The position numbers and the translations under genes are program-made. 5,834 bases of DNA from Pseudomonadota bacterium (GTDB lineage Bacteria > Pseudomonadota > Gammaproteobacteria > Pseudomonadales > Cellvibrionaceae), in contig JAEZGT010000071.1 in NCBI GenBank assembly GCA_023416875.1, forward strand, positions 1 through 5,834, written 5' to 3'. Shown piece by piece: positions 1-5,630 of the stretch (position 1 is the stretch's first letter; each line of letters starts with the position of its first letter). A model generated the notes under the pieces. The model saw only the letters and a list, made by a program, of their open reading frames with translations. It was not told the DNA's origin and did not search any database.

Positions 1-756
1 GAAAAACACCGGCGTTAATTTGCCCTGCAAATAAGCGTCAAGATCAAATTCGTGGGTAGCGCCGCGCACCAGTTCGATCTCCGCGCGCACGTCGTCAGCG
101 TAAAGGCCGAGCAATTTATCCGCCTCGGGACTGCCCAATCCCTGGATCTGAATATCATCCGGAATCGTGTGCCCCATGCCCTGCTGGAATATATGGATGG
201 TGTCGGTGTAGAGGTTGTAAACACCTTTGAATTCTTTTCCCATACCGATGGGCCAGTTGATCGGCGCGGCGCGAATTTTGAGTACCTCTTCGATCTCGTC
301 CAACACTTCCACCGGATCGCGGATATCGCGGTCCATTTTGTTGATGAACGACAGAATTGGCGTGTCGCGCAGACGGCAGACTTCCATCAATTTGATGGTG
401 CGGTCTTCGACACCTTTGGCACCATCGATAATCATCAGCACTGAATCCACCGCCGTCAAAGTGCGGTAGGTGTCCTCAGAGAAGTCTTCGTGGCCGGGGG
501 TATCGAGCAGATTGACGATGCGCTCTTTATAAGGGAACTGCATGACCGATGAGGTCACCGAAATTCCGCGCTCCTGCTCCATAGTCATCCAGTCGGACTT
601 TGCATGCGGACCGCGTTTACCTTTTACCGAACCTGCTAACTGAATGGCATTGCCGAACAACAGCAGCTTTTCTGTAATGGTGGTTTTACCTGCGTCCGGG
701 TGGGAAATAATGGCGAAGGTGCGCCGCCGTTTGATGTCTGCGAGAAGGTCGGTCAT
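1..756 (-). CDS. prfC: Peptide chain release factor 3 (RF3), N-terminal 252 residues; runs off the left edge
   Basis: RF3 is the translational GTPase that ejects RF1/RF2 from the ribosome after peptide release; it acts in the cytosol. The visible part is the GTPase domain and the start of domain II. Seen in the translation: the P-loop SHPDAGKTT (residues 18-26), a switch region with QERGIS (61-66), the G3 motif DTPGHEDF (85-92) and the G4 motif NKMDRD (139-144). The order and wording follow E. coli PrfC closely (AIISHPDAGKTTITEK, HAKSDWM, LLDTPGHEDFSEDTYRTLTAVD, then TPVFF at the edge). About half of the roughly 530-residue family length is present; the rest lies outside the window. The start at 756 fits E. 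coli PrfC, which is only about four residues longer at the N-terminus. No strong Shine-Dalgarno precedes it. It follows rimI by 64 bases on the same strand, as in the E. coli holD-rimI-yjjG-prfC order but without yjjG. Identification is secure. Confidence 0.97.
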   Translation of the reverse strand, partial: MTDLLADIKRRRTFAIISHPDAGKTTITEKLLLFGNAIQLAGSVKGKRGPHAKSDWMTMEQERGISVTSSVMQFPYKERIVNLLDTPGHEDFSEDTYRTLTAVDSVLMIIDGAKGVEDRTIKLMEVCRLRDTPILSFINKMDRDIRDPVEVLDEIEEVLKIRAAPINWPIGMGKEFKGVYNLYTDTIHIFQQGMGHTIPDDIQIQGLGSPEADKLLGLYADDVRAEIELVRGATHEFDLDAYLQGKLTPVFF

Positions 757-784
757 TCCGGGTACTGGCTCAAAAAAAGGCGCA

Positions 785-790
785 AGTATA
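785..790 (-). promoter_or_regulatory. prfC: Possible -10 element (TATACT) for prfC
   Basis: On the minus strand, TATACT (5 of 6 to the sigma70 consensus) lies in the 64-base rimI-prfC gap and would start a leader of about 20 nt. No convincing -35 element is found at 16-18 bases. It may be a weak internal promoter, or prfC may simply be read through from holD-rimI. Confidence 0.25.
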
Positions 791-820
791 ACCAAATTGG
801 GGTTGCTGCGGCTGCGCAGT

Positions 821-1324
821 TCACGCGTCCAGGAAGGTGAGATCCAGGGCGTAGAGCAAGGCGTCCTCAGGGCGGCCACCTTTGCCGCTGGGGTAATAGC
901 GGGAGCGGATACCGACCTGGTTGAAACCGATTTTTTCGTAGAGGGCTATGGCGGGTTCGTTAGAGGCCCGCACTTCCAGAAACATGGTCTGCGCCTTCTG
1001 CTGCGCCGCCTGTGCCAGCAACTGTAGAAACCGACTGCCCACACCTCTCCCCTGCCAGTTCTTATCAACGACAAACAACAGCAGCTCGGCCTCGCCCACC
1101 ACAAATGACAGTACCGCGTGAGCGACCCATTGGCCGTCCCGGCGCAGGCCTATGCAGCAGTGATGGCCGAGCGAGCTGCGCAGATTTTCCGGGCTCCACG
1201 GATGGGGGTGGCTACGCTGCTCCAGCGCGACAATTGCGTCCATATCCGCCGCAGTGAATGGCGCCGGCTCGAAGTGCTCCCCATGCAGGCTAAAGCCCGG
1301 TGGCAACTGCAACTCAACGGACAT
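821..1324 (-). CDS. rimI: Ribosomal protein S18-alanine N-acetyltransferase RimI
   Basis: A GNAT-fold enzyme that transfers acetyl from acetyl-CoA to the N-terminal alanine of ribosomal protein S18 (cytosol). The 167-residue product matches E. coli RimI (148 aa) along its length. It has EQRSHPHPWS (35-44, E. coli EQRAHAFPWS), the acetyl-CoA pyrophosphate-binding loop QGRGVG (91-96), LEVRASNEPAIALYEKIGF (116-134) and RSRYYP followed by a RPEDALLYAL-like tail. Glu117 and Tyr129 fall where the catalytic Glu and Tyr of characterised RimI sit. It is about 20 residues longer than E. coli RimI at the N-terminus; Met28 is an alternative start but would remove part of the first strand. The start codon overlaps the 3' end of the psi gene by 11 bases and has no Shine-Dalgarno of its own, so translational coupling to holD is likely. 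The holD-rimI overlap is also found in E. coli, which supports both calls. Confidence 0.93.
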   Translation of the reverse strand: MSVELQLPPGFSLHGEHFEPAPFTAADMDAIVALEQRSHPHPWSPENLRSSLGHHCCIGLRRDGQWVAHAVLSFVVGEAELLLFVVDKNWQGRGVGSRFLQLLAQAAQQKAQTMFLEVRASNEPAIALYEKIGFNQVGIRSRYYPSGKGGRPEDALLYALDLTFLDA

Positions 1325-2078
1325 GCAGAGAACGGATCGCCGCCCAGGTGTGCGCTTTCAACTCGGGCTGCAACAGCATATCCGCGAGGGACGGCAGCAC
1401 CACTGCAAGAGTGGCGAGAGAATCCAGATTGATGGCACGGCCGAGGTTGTCCTGGTAGGGATGATCGGGTAGCACCGCGTGACAAGCGCTCTCCCCCATC
1501 AGCCACAGATAACGCGCCGGCTGGCGCTCCAGCCGCGCCTGCAGAAATGCCTGCACCATTTCGCGGGCAGCGCCCCAACCTGAGGTGGCAGCAACCCCGG
1601 CTGGTGGCCACAGGAGGATATCCGGCTTGGCGGGCGGCAATGCCACCTCTTTTGCGCGCAGAATATTGTCAAGCAGGGCATGAGTGGGAAGTGCCTGTCC
1701 GGCGTGGCGGGTATCGAGAATCATCAAAGCAGGGACGGGTCGCCAGATGCTCAGAGCGAATCGCGCCGGCTGTTCGTCGGCGGTGCGAGCTGGTGCGGGT
1801 GCAGATTCTTCAATAGGAGATGCTTCGACCCGTGTCTGGGGTCGCAAGGTGTCCATGATCTCACTGACCGCCGCTTGCACTGGGCGCGGAGCGGCAGGCA
1901 TTTCGACAGGTTGTGATGGCGCAGATGCAGATTCAACGGGAGGCTTTTCTACCTCCTCGTCCTCGAGCTCCACTACAGCGAGCTGCTCCGACATGCGCGC
2001 GCGCGGCAGAATCCAGCGCGGCACAAACATGGTAATGCCCATGGCTTCCAGGTATTGCATGCGCTGGCGTTCGTTCAT
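1314..2078 (-). CDS. holD: Divergent DNA polymerase III psi subunit (HolD-like, long pseudomonad type)
   Basis: Psi links the chi subunit (and through it SSB) to the clamp-loader DnaX complex of the replicase. Most annotation pipelines would call this 254-residue protein hypothetical; three features point to psi. First, the N-terminus RMQYLEAMGITMFVPR (6-21) resembles the chi-binding start of E. coli HolD (WQLQQLGITQWSLRR). Second, residues 107-160 (FALS..RPVPALMILD, then LLDNILRAKEV, then ILLWPP) follow the HolD core (VRLVMVAND, then LVSDVLRALTV, then VLQLTP). Third, the C-terminus LPSLADMLLQPELKAHTWAAI (228-248) follows ASPALTDLRANPTARAALWQQI. It also sits directly before rimI, as holD does. 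E. coli HolD has 137 residues; the extra length is mainly an acidic, Pro/Ala-rich linker (about 36-105), presumably disordered. A long, cryptic psi is known from Pseudomonas. An upstream in-frame ATG at 2177 would add 33 residues that do not look like family sequence and would lie upstream of the predicted transcript start, so 2078 is preferred. Confidence 0.72.
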   Translation of the reverse strand: MNERQRMQYLEAMGITMFVPRWILPRARMSEQLAVVELEDEEVEKPPVESASAPSQPVEMPAAPRPVQAAVSEIMDTLRPQTRVEASPIEESAPAPARTADEQPARFALSIWRPVPALMILDTRHAGQALPTHALLDNILRAKEVALPPAKPDILLWPPAGVAATSGWGAAREMVQAFLQARLERQPARYLWLMGESACHAVLPDHPYQDNLGRAINLDSLATLAVVLPSLADMLLQPELKAHTWAAIRSLHVR

Positions 2079-2148
2079 AGTGATCTCATTGTGAGAAGAC
2101 GGGCGCCGAATCCGGCAGCCGCCGGGGGCCGAGCCTCGGAGCCGCAGA

Positions 2149-2177
2149 ATTGTAGCCAGCGGACCGGACAGCGGCAA
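2149..2177 (-). promoter_or_regulatory. holD: Sigma70-type promoter of the holD-rimI(-prfC) block
   Basis: On the minus strand, TTGCCG (2172-2177, 4 of 6) and TACAAT (2149-2154, 5 of 6) are separated by exactly 17 bases. Transcription would start near 2142 and give a leader of about 64 nt. That leader is GC-rich and includes the small palindrome CCGAG-C-CTCGG (2129-2139). A TCTCA/TGAGA inverted repeat (2084-2096) covers the weak ribosome-binding region of holD. Predicted by eye only. Confidence 0.55.
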
Positions 2178-2215
2178 TGACCGCGTTCCCCATACCCGCT
2201 TTTGGCTGACACACC

Positions 2216-2221
2216 TATATG
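2216..2221 (+). promoter_or_regulatory. Candidate -10 element for the GGA-rich RNA
   Basis: TATATG (4 of 6 to consensus) would place the transcript start near 2228, just before the first hairpin and the first AAGGA. No -35 element is visible at 16-18 bases; TTGGCT at 2202-2207 is too close. A missing -35 would fit an activator-dependent promoter, but the TGTAAG-N6-CTTACA box expected for GacA/UvrY is not seen in 2079-2215. Weak call. Confidence 0.3.
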
Positions 2222-2227
2222 GTCAAT

Positions 2228-2765
2228 TTCCTACAAAGGAATCAGCGCTCCGCCACTATTACCACCCCAGCCAAACCTGGAAAATGGCCGACATACAGCA
2301 GGGACACGGAAGAGCCTCAACCACCAGGGACGGTGACAAGGAAATACGGCAAGACGCCGGAAGGACAAACGCGGCAACGGAGGATGACGCCGCTGGCAGG
2401 ATGCCAGGAAGGGGCGCGACACAGGTAGGTGGCGGCGGGAATCAAGGATGAGCCCACCGGATGCAAAGGACTTGGGATGGCATCGGCTCAGGGGGAGCAA
2501 AGTAAAGGATAAGGACTGGAAAGCCAGGACGCTTGGGGCAAAGGGAATCAGCGGGAATTAAAGGACAAGCCCAATTAAGGAAAGCCAAGGGAAACGACGG
2601 GTAGGACAAAACAGAAACGCCACGGAATTGGCCCTGACAAGGATTTCCAAATCTCAAACGGACTGCTGGGGACTTTAAGGAATCAGCTTTTACCACGGAC
2701 GGCGGAACTCAGGCTTTCCTGCACAATGCAGACATACTGCAATGTGCAGGAGAGCTTCGTTATTT
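2228..2765 (+). ncRNA. Candidate CsrB/RsmZ-type CsrA-sequestering RNA (GGA-rich, about 530 nt)
   Basis: CsrB/CsrC and RsmX/Y/Z bind many CsrA/RsmA dimers through GGA motifs, mostly in hairpin loops, and so relieve CsrA control of mRNAs. Here 35 GGA triplets lie between 2238 and 2706, about one per 14 bases, against roughly four TCC. About two dozen read AGGA or ANGGA. Loop-displayed motifs include CACC/GGTG around AGGGAC (2322-2335), GCGGC/GCCGC around a 13-nt loop with two GGAs (2371-2393), CTGGC/GCCAG around AGGAT (2393-2407), GGTGG/CCACC around AAGGA (2428-2458), a 7-bp bulged stem (2457-2486), AAGC/GCTT around CAGGAC (2521-2534) and GCTG/CAGC (2665-2687). AAGGAATCAGC occurs at 2236-2246 and 2677-2687, with a one-mismatch copy at 2542-2552. 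A terminator-like hairpin closes it. It is longer than E. coli CsrB (about 370 nt). Not recognised as a named homologue; the call rests on architecture. Open frames here give Arg/Pro/Ser/Cys-rich, unfamiliar peptides and are rejected. Confidence 0.62.
2711..2765 (+). terminator. Long hairpin with partial U-tract, probable terminator of the GGA-rich RNA
   Basis: Positions 2711-2725 pair with 2743-2757 (15 bp, two G-U). After one A-A mismatch, TGCAG (2727-2731) pairs with CTGCA (2737-2741) around the loop ACATA. The tail TTCGTTATTT is U-rich but interrupted, so the terminator may be leaky. The minus strand has no U-tract after the hairpin, which favours rightward use. Confidence 0.55.
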
Positions 2766-2878
2766 ACGCGTTTGAACCCATTCATCTCAGGCATTCCAGT
2801 TCTACTCCAAATCCCCACTCTCAACTAACCTCGCTTAGTCATATGCGCTGCGCATTGCGCGCATTACGATGATCGGAA
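2766..2878. other. Spacer upstream of the glycerate kinase, with a 13-bp palindrome
   Basis: No gene is seen here. ATGCGC-T-GCGCAT (2843-2855) is a perfect inverted repeat, followed directly by more GCGC-rich sequence. It could be an operator or a small RNA hairpin in the leader of the downstream gene. TACGAT at 2865-2870 resembles a -10 element but has no matching -35, so I do not call a promoter. Confidence 0.3.
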
Positions 2879-2898
2879 ATGATGGCCACTTTATTCTC

Positions 2899-2903
2899 GG
2901 AGG
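2899..2903 (+). promoter_or_regulatory. Shine-Dalgarno that decides the glycerate kinase start
   Basis: GGAGG ends five bases before the ATG at 2909. The two earlier in-frame ATGs (2879, 2882) have no comparable site, so 2909 is taken as the start. The GGAGG lies in the 19-nt loop of a weak hairpin formed by ATGGC (2882-2886) and GCCAT (2906-2910), which would also cover the start codon. Confidence 0.6.
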
Positions 2904-2908
2904 TCGCC

Positions 2909-4171
2909 ATGGATTCGCCCATCGATTTTCTCCGCCAACTGTTCGGTCACGCCGTGGCGGCCGCCCATCCGCGGCAACGCTTGCCGCTGTTTTTGCCGGA
3001 TGAACGATCAGCCCCGGCATTGGTATTGGGCGCCGGCAAAGCCGCTGCGGCTATGGCGCAAAGTTTTGAAGACCACTGGCAGGGGCCGTTGCGGGGCTTG
3101 GTGGTTACCCGCTATTTCCACTCCGAGCCATGCCGATTTGTACGCGTCGTGGAAGCCGGCCACCCGCTTCCGGATGAAACCAGTCAGCTGGCGGCGCAAC
3201 AGATGGCCGCGTTACTACAGGAGCGCAAACTAGAGGAAAAAGTCTTTTTCCTCGCTTCCGGCGGCGGCTCCTCGCTTTTGACTCTACCGGCCGATGGCGT
3301 CAGCCTAGCGGAAAAAAAGCAGATCAGCGCCGAGCTGTTGCGCAGCGGCGCTGCTATTGAGCAGATCAACTGCGTGCGCAAGCATCTTTCCGCATTAAAA
3401 GGTGGCCGTCTCGCGCACTTGTGTGAGCCCGCATCAGTCACCACCTTTGCCATTTCTGATGTGCCCGGTGACGATCCCGCTGTGATCGCCTCTGGTCTCA
3501 CGGTGGCCGATCCCACAACATCGGCACAGGCTCTCGCGATTATGGAGGAATACTGCATCCCAATCTCGGAGGTGGTGCGTAAATGGCTGAAGGATCCCCG
3601 CTCGGAAACCCCCAAGCCCGGCAGTTTGAGCAATCATCCTTTTCATCTCATTGCCACACCCATACAGGCGCTGCAGGCAGCCGCTGAGTTTGCCCGCAAC
3701 AATGGCATTACGCCGATTATTTTGGGGGATCAGATTGAAGGGGAATCCCGCGAGGTCGCCAAGGTGATGGCCGGCATCGCCAAATCCATTCAAGACGCAG
3801 GGGAGCCTGCGCGCGCGCCCTGCGTTCTGCTTTCGGGCGGCGAAACCTCCGTCACTATGCGCGGCCAGGGAAAAGGCGGACGCAATACCGAATTTCTTCT
3901 CAGCCTCGCGCTGGCCCTGGATGGTCGCCCTGATATTTACGCGCTGGCAGCGGATACCGACGGCATAGATGGTTCGGAGGACAACGCCGGCGCTGTTCTC
4001 CAGCCAGATTCCCTGCAGCGGGTCGTGCAGCTGGGTTTGGCGCCAACGGAGTTATTGCGCACCAACGACAGCTATCATTTTTTTGCCGCTCTCGAGGATC
4101 TGTTGATTACCGGCCCTACTCGCACCAACGTCAACGACCTACGCGCAATTTTCATTCTTCGCGGCGCCTGA
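2909..4171 (+). CDS. Glycerate 2-kinase, MOFRL family (TtuD/GckA type)
   Basis: Phosphorylates D-glycerate to 2-phosphoglycerate with ATP, feeding glyoxylate, tartrate, hydroxypyruvate or serine carbon into lower glycolysis (cytosol). Members are often misnamed hydroxypyruvate reductase (TtuD). The 420-residue product has both family domains. The DUF4147 N-terminal domain (about 5-235) carries GAGKAAAAMA (41-50), ASGGGSSLL (116-124), NCVRKHLSALKGG (154-166) and SDVPGDDPAVIASG (183-196). The MOFRL C-terminal domain (about 300-415) carries LSGGETSVT (308-316), GKGGRNTEF (321-329), ADTDGIDG (348-355) and TGPTRTNVNDL (401-411). Length is normal for the family. One oddity: the usual SGPT after the SDVPGDD motif reads SGLT here (Leu197). 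The start at 2909 is supported by GGAGG five bases upstream. No glycerate, tartrate or glyoxylate pathway gene is adjacent, so the physiological route is unknown. The family call is secure; the gene symbol is ambiguous and left blank. Confidence 0.93.
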   Translation: MDSPIDFLRQLFGHAVAAAHPRQRLPLFLPDERSAPALVLGAGKAAAAMAQSFEDHWQGPLRGLVVTRYFHSEPCRFVRVVEAGHPLPDETSQLAAQQMAALLQERKLEEKVFFLASGGGSSLLTLPADGVSLAEKKQISAELLRSGAAIEQINCVRKHLSALKGGRLAHLCEPASVTTFAISDVPGDDPAVIASGLTVADPTTSAQALAIMEEYCIPISEVVRKWLKDPRSETPKPGSLSNHPFHLIATPIQALQAAAEFARNNGITPIILGDQIEGESREVAKVMAGIAKSIQDAGEPARAPCVLLSGGETSVTMRGQGKGGRNTEFLLSLALALDGRPDIYALAADTDGIDGSEDNAGAVLQPDSLQRVVQLGLAPTELLRTNDSYHFFAALEDLLITGPTRTNVNDLRAIFILRGA

Positions 4172-4195
4172 ATTCGCGTCCGCAATATTCCTGAC

Positions 4196-4201
4196 TATAC
4201 T
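4196..4201 (+). promoter_or_regulatory. Possible -10 element (TATACT) for the HD-GYP gene
   Basis: TATACT (5 of 6) lies 25 bases after the kinase stop codon; a TTCGCG at 4173-4178 (3 of 6) is 17 bases upstream. Transcription would start near 4208 and give an 85-nt leader holding the whole hairpin at 4224-4250. Weak -35; moderate to low confidence. Confidence 0.35.
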
Positions 4202-4223
4202 CACTCAGATCATCGCAGCACCT

Positions 4224-4280
4224 ATCACCCAAAGGAATCTAGTGGGTGATCACATCTATCGTTCCGCATTGTGAGGAGGA
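4224..4280 (+). promoter_or_regulatory. Leader hairpin with AAGGA loop plus GGAGGA Shine-Dalgarno: candidate CsrA target of the HD-GYP mRNA
   Basis: ATCACCCA (4224-4231) and TGGGTGAT (4243-4250) form a perfect 8-bp stem around the 11-nt loop AAGGAATCTAG. About 40 bases further on, the Shine-Dalgarno AGGAGGA (4274-4280) offers two more GGA triplets. One high-affinity loop site upstream of a second site over the ribosome-binding region is the known layout of CsrA-repressed leaders. There is no U-tract after the stem, so it is not an intrinsic terminator for the kinase gene. A DNA operator is an alternative reading of the inverted repeat. Confidence 0.45.
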
Positions 4281-4292
4281 TGCACCCATCTT

Positions 4293-5630
4293 ATGGATGC
4301 CTATGCAAGCCATTTGGCTACGGTCAACGAAGTTCAGGACGTCGTTGCCGCGGATGACATTTGTAATGCCCAGGGTCAAATCCTTGTCAAAAAGGGTTCC
4401 CGCATTGATTCACAAATGGTGGATAAGATCACCCGTTTTAAGCTGCTGAAGCCACTGGAACATTCGGTTATTGTCGAGAATGAGCTCAACGCAGAGATGT
4501 TGCTGGAGTGCTTTTCCGTCTATCTTGGTAGTCATCCCTGCACCGCATTTATCGTCGAACGATTTACCGATTTCGGTGAGCTCAAAAGTTTTTGCCAGTA
4601 CTTTTGTCAATTCACTCTGCTGCGTCAAAAACTGACCGTTCTCTCCCTTTCCCTGCCTACTGTATTCGAGCAAGCCATGTTTTGCGCGTGGCTGGGCACC
4701 ATACTGACGCGGAAATTACCGCCTAATCAGATCGAGCGCCGGGAGTTTTTTCTCGCGGCCCTGTGCCACGACATCGGCATGGTTCATATCGATGGCCAAG
4801 TACTTATCAAAAACAGCGCACTCACTTTGGATGAGTGGAAACAGATTCAGTCACACCCGGTTATAGGTTTCAACATCGTCAAAGAAATACCCGGTATCAA
4901 TAGCAACGTCGCCAAAGCGATTCTGGAGCATCACGAAAATATCGACGGCACCGGCTATCCACGCGGCAAGTTCGGTTCCACGCTTGGATACGAGGGCCAG
5001 TTGCTCAATCTGCTCGACAGCGTCAATGCAATTTTCAATAAACACTTCCGCCCGTTTAAACGTTCTCTGCGCGAGTTGGTTCCCATTGTGCAGATGAATC
5101 AGCACAGCCGCTTCGGTCTGGCGACCAGACAGCTGATCATGTTGTTGCGGGAATTACCGCCCCAAACCCAACACTGCATCCCCCATGAATTGGCGGACGA
5201 AGTGATTGCCGCTGTAAAAGAGCGCAATGCCTATATCGCAAAATGCGCCGATATTTCAGCGGAAATTGCAGGCCACATCGGTTTTCGCCATGAAGATCCG
5301 AAACTGGCGAGCCTGCAAAACGCCGTTATTCACATCACCATGTCCATCGCCCAGTCCGGCATCGTCAACAGCGCTTATATTCGCTGGCTCGATCAGATTC
5401 AGGCAGAACAACTCACCTATGCGTATCACGAGGTAGAGGAGGCCTATCTGATGATGCAGGAAATCATCTACCACATAGACAAACTCAAGCGGCAGTTGCA
5501 GCTCTGCTTGGGAAAAGAAGTCCCTGATAACATCACCGAAATCCTCACCAATGGCCTCGCCCAACTCGATCAACTCGCCCTGCCACAAGTGCAGACCAAG
5601 CTGGCGAAGCTGTGGATGTTTAACGTTTAA
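4293..5630 (+). CDS. HD-GYP domain protein (cyclic-di-GMP phosphodiesterase family), with altered active site
   Basis: HD-GYP proteins hydrolyse cyclic-di-GMP with a metal centre; some are inactive effectors. The 445-residue product has an N-terminal region (about 8-60) with GQILVKKGSRID, resembling the small domain that often precedes HD-GYP. The HD-GYP domain spans about 120-290: HDIG (159-162), SHPVIG (187-192), HHENIDGTGYP (213-223) and Asp242 in LLDSVNAIF. A helical C-terminal part (about 300-445) is not recognised. Two departures: the helix that normally offers the first histidine reads FEQAMFCAWLG, with Gln127 where His is expected, and the usual HDIGK reads HDIGM (Met163). The GYP signature itself is intact. 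No signal peptide, transmembrane segment or receiver domain is seen, so it is probably cytosolic. The start at 4293 is the only choice: an in-frame stop lies at 4272-4274, and the Shine-Dalgarno is a rather distant 12-13 bases away. It follows the kinase gene by 121 bases and may have its own promoter. Confidence 0.92.
   Translation: MDAYASHLATVNEVQDVVAADDICNAQGQILVKKGSRIDSQMVDKITRFKLLKPLEHSVIVENELNAEMLLECFSVYLGSHPCTAFIVERFTDFGELKSFCQYFCQFTLLRQKLTVLSLSLPTVFEQAMFCAWLGTILTRKLPPNQIERREFFLAALCHDIGMVHIDGQVLIKNSALTLDEWKQIQSHPVIGFNIVKEIPGINSNVAKAILEHHENIDGTGYPRGKFGSTLGYEGQLLNLLDSVNAIFNKHFRPFKRSLRELVPIVQMNQHSRFGLATRQLIMLLRELPPQTQHCIPHELADEVIAAVKERNAYIAKCADISAEIAGHIGFRHEDPKLASLQNAVIHITMSIAQSGIVNSAYIRWLDQIQAEQLTYAYHEVEEAYLMMQEIIYHIDKLKRQLQLCLGKEVPDNITEILTNGLAQLDQLALPQVQTKLAKLWMFNV

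Noticed and set aside
52..444. 130-residue plus-strand reading frame
   Set aside because: It lies wholly antisense to prfC, whose identity is certain, and has no recognisable content.
1118..1816. Several plus- and minus-strand frames over rimI and holD
   Set aside because: Shadows of the two real minus-strand genes; low-complexity, Arg/Ala-rich products without matches.
2079..2215. GacA/UvrY binding box (TGTAAG-N6-CTTACA) upstream of the GGA-rich RNA
   Set aside because: Searched for on both strands and not found; the nearest sequence, TCTCA-ttg-TGAGA at 2084-2096, is shorter and lies in the holD leader.
2219..2428. 69-residue plus-strand reading frame at the start of the GGA-rich stretch
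   Set aside because: Its composition (many Arg, Thr, Pro, Gly) follows the GGA/purine bias, it has no ribosome-binding site and it resembles no family I know.
2231..2696. Two minus-strand reading frames of 89 and 84 residues opposite the GGA-rich stretch
   Set aside because: They are rich in Arg, Pro, Ser and Cys, as expected from the complement of a GGA-rich strand (TCC codons), overlap each other and have no credible start signals.
2228..2765. Tandem repeat or CRISPR array
   Set aside because: GGA motifs recur but spacing and flanks vary; there are no constant repeats of CRISPR length and no regular spacers.
3184..3793. Minus-strand frames of 149 and 119 residues
   Set aside because: Antisense to the conserved glycerate kinase motifs; no independent evidence.
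4224..4250. Inverted repeat read as a terminator of the glycerate kinase gene
   Set aside because: No run of T follows the stem, and the AAGGA loop plus the position in the HD-GYP leader fit an RNA regulatory element better.
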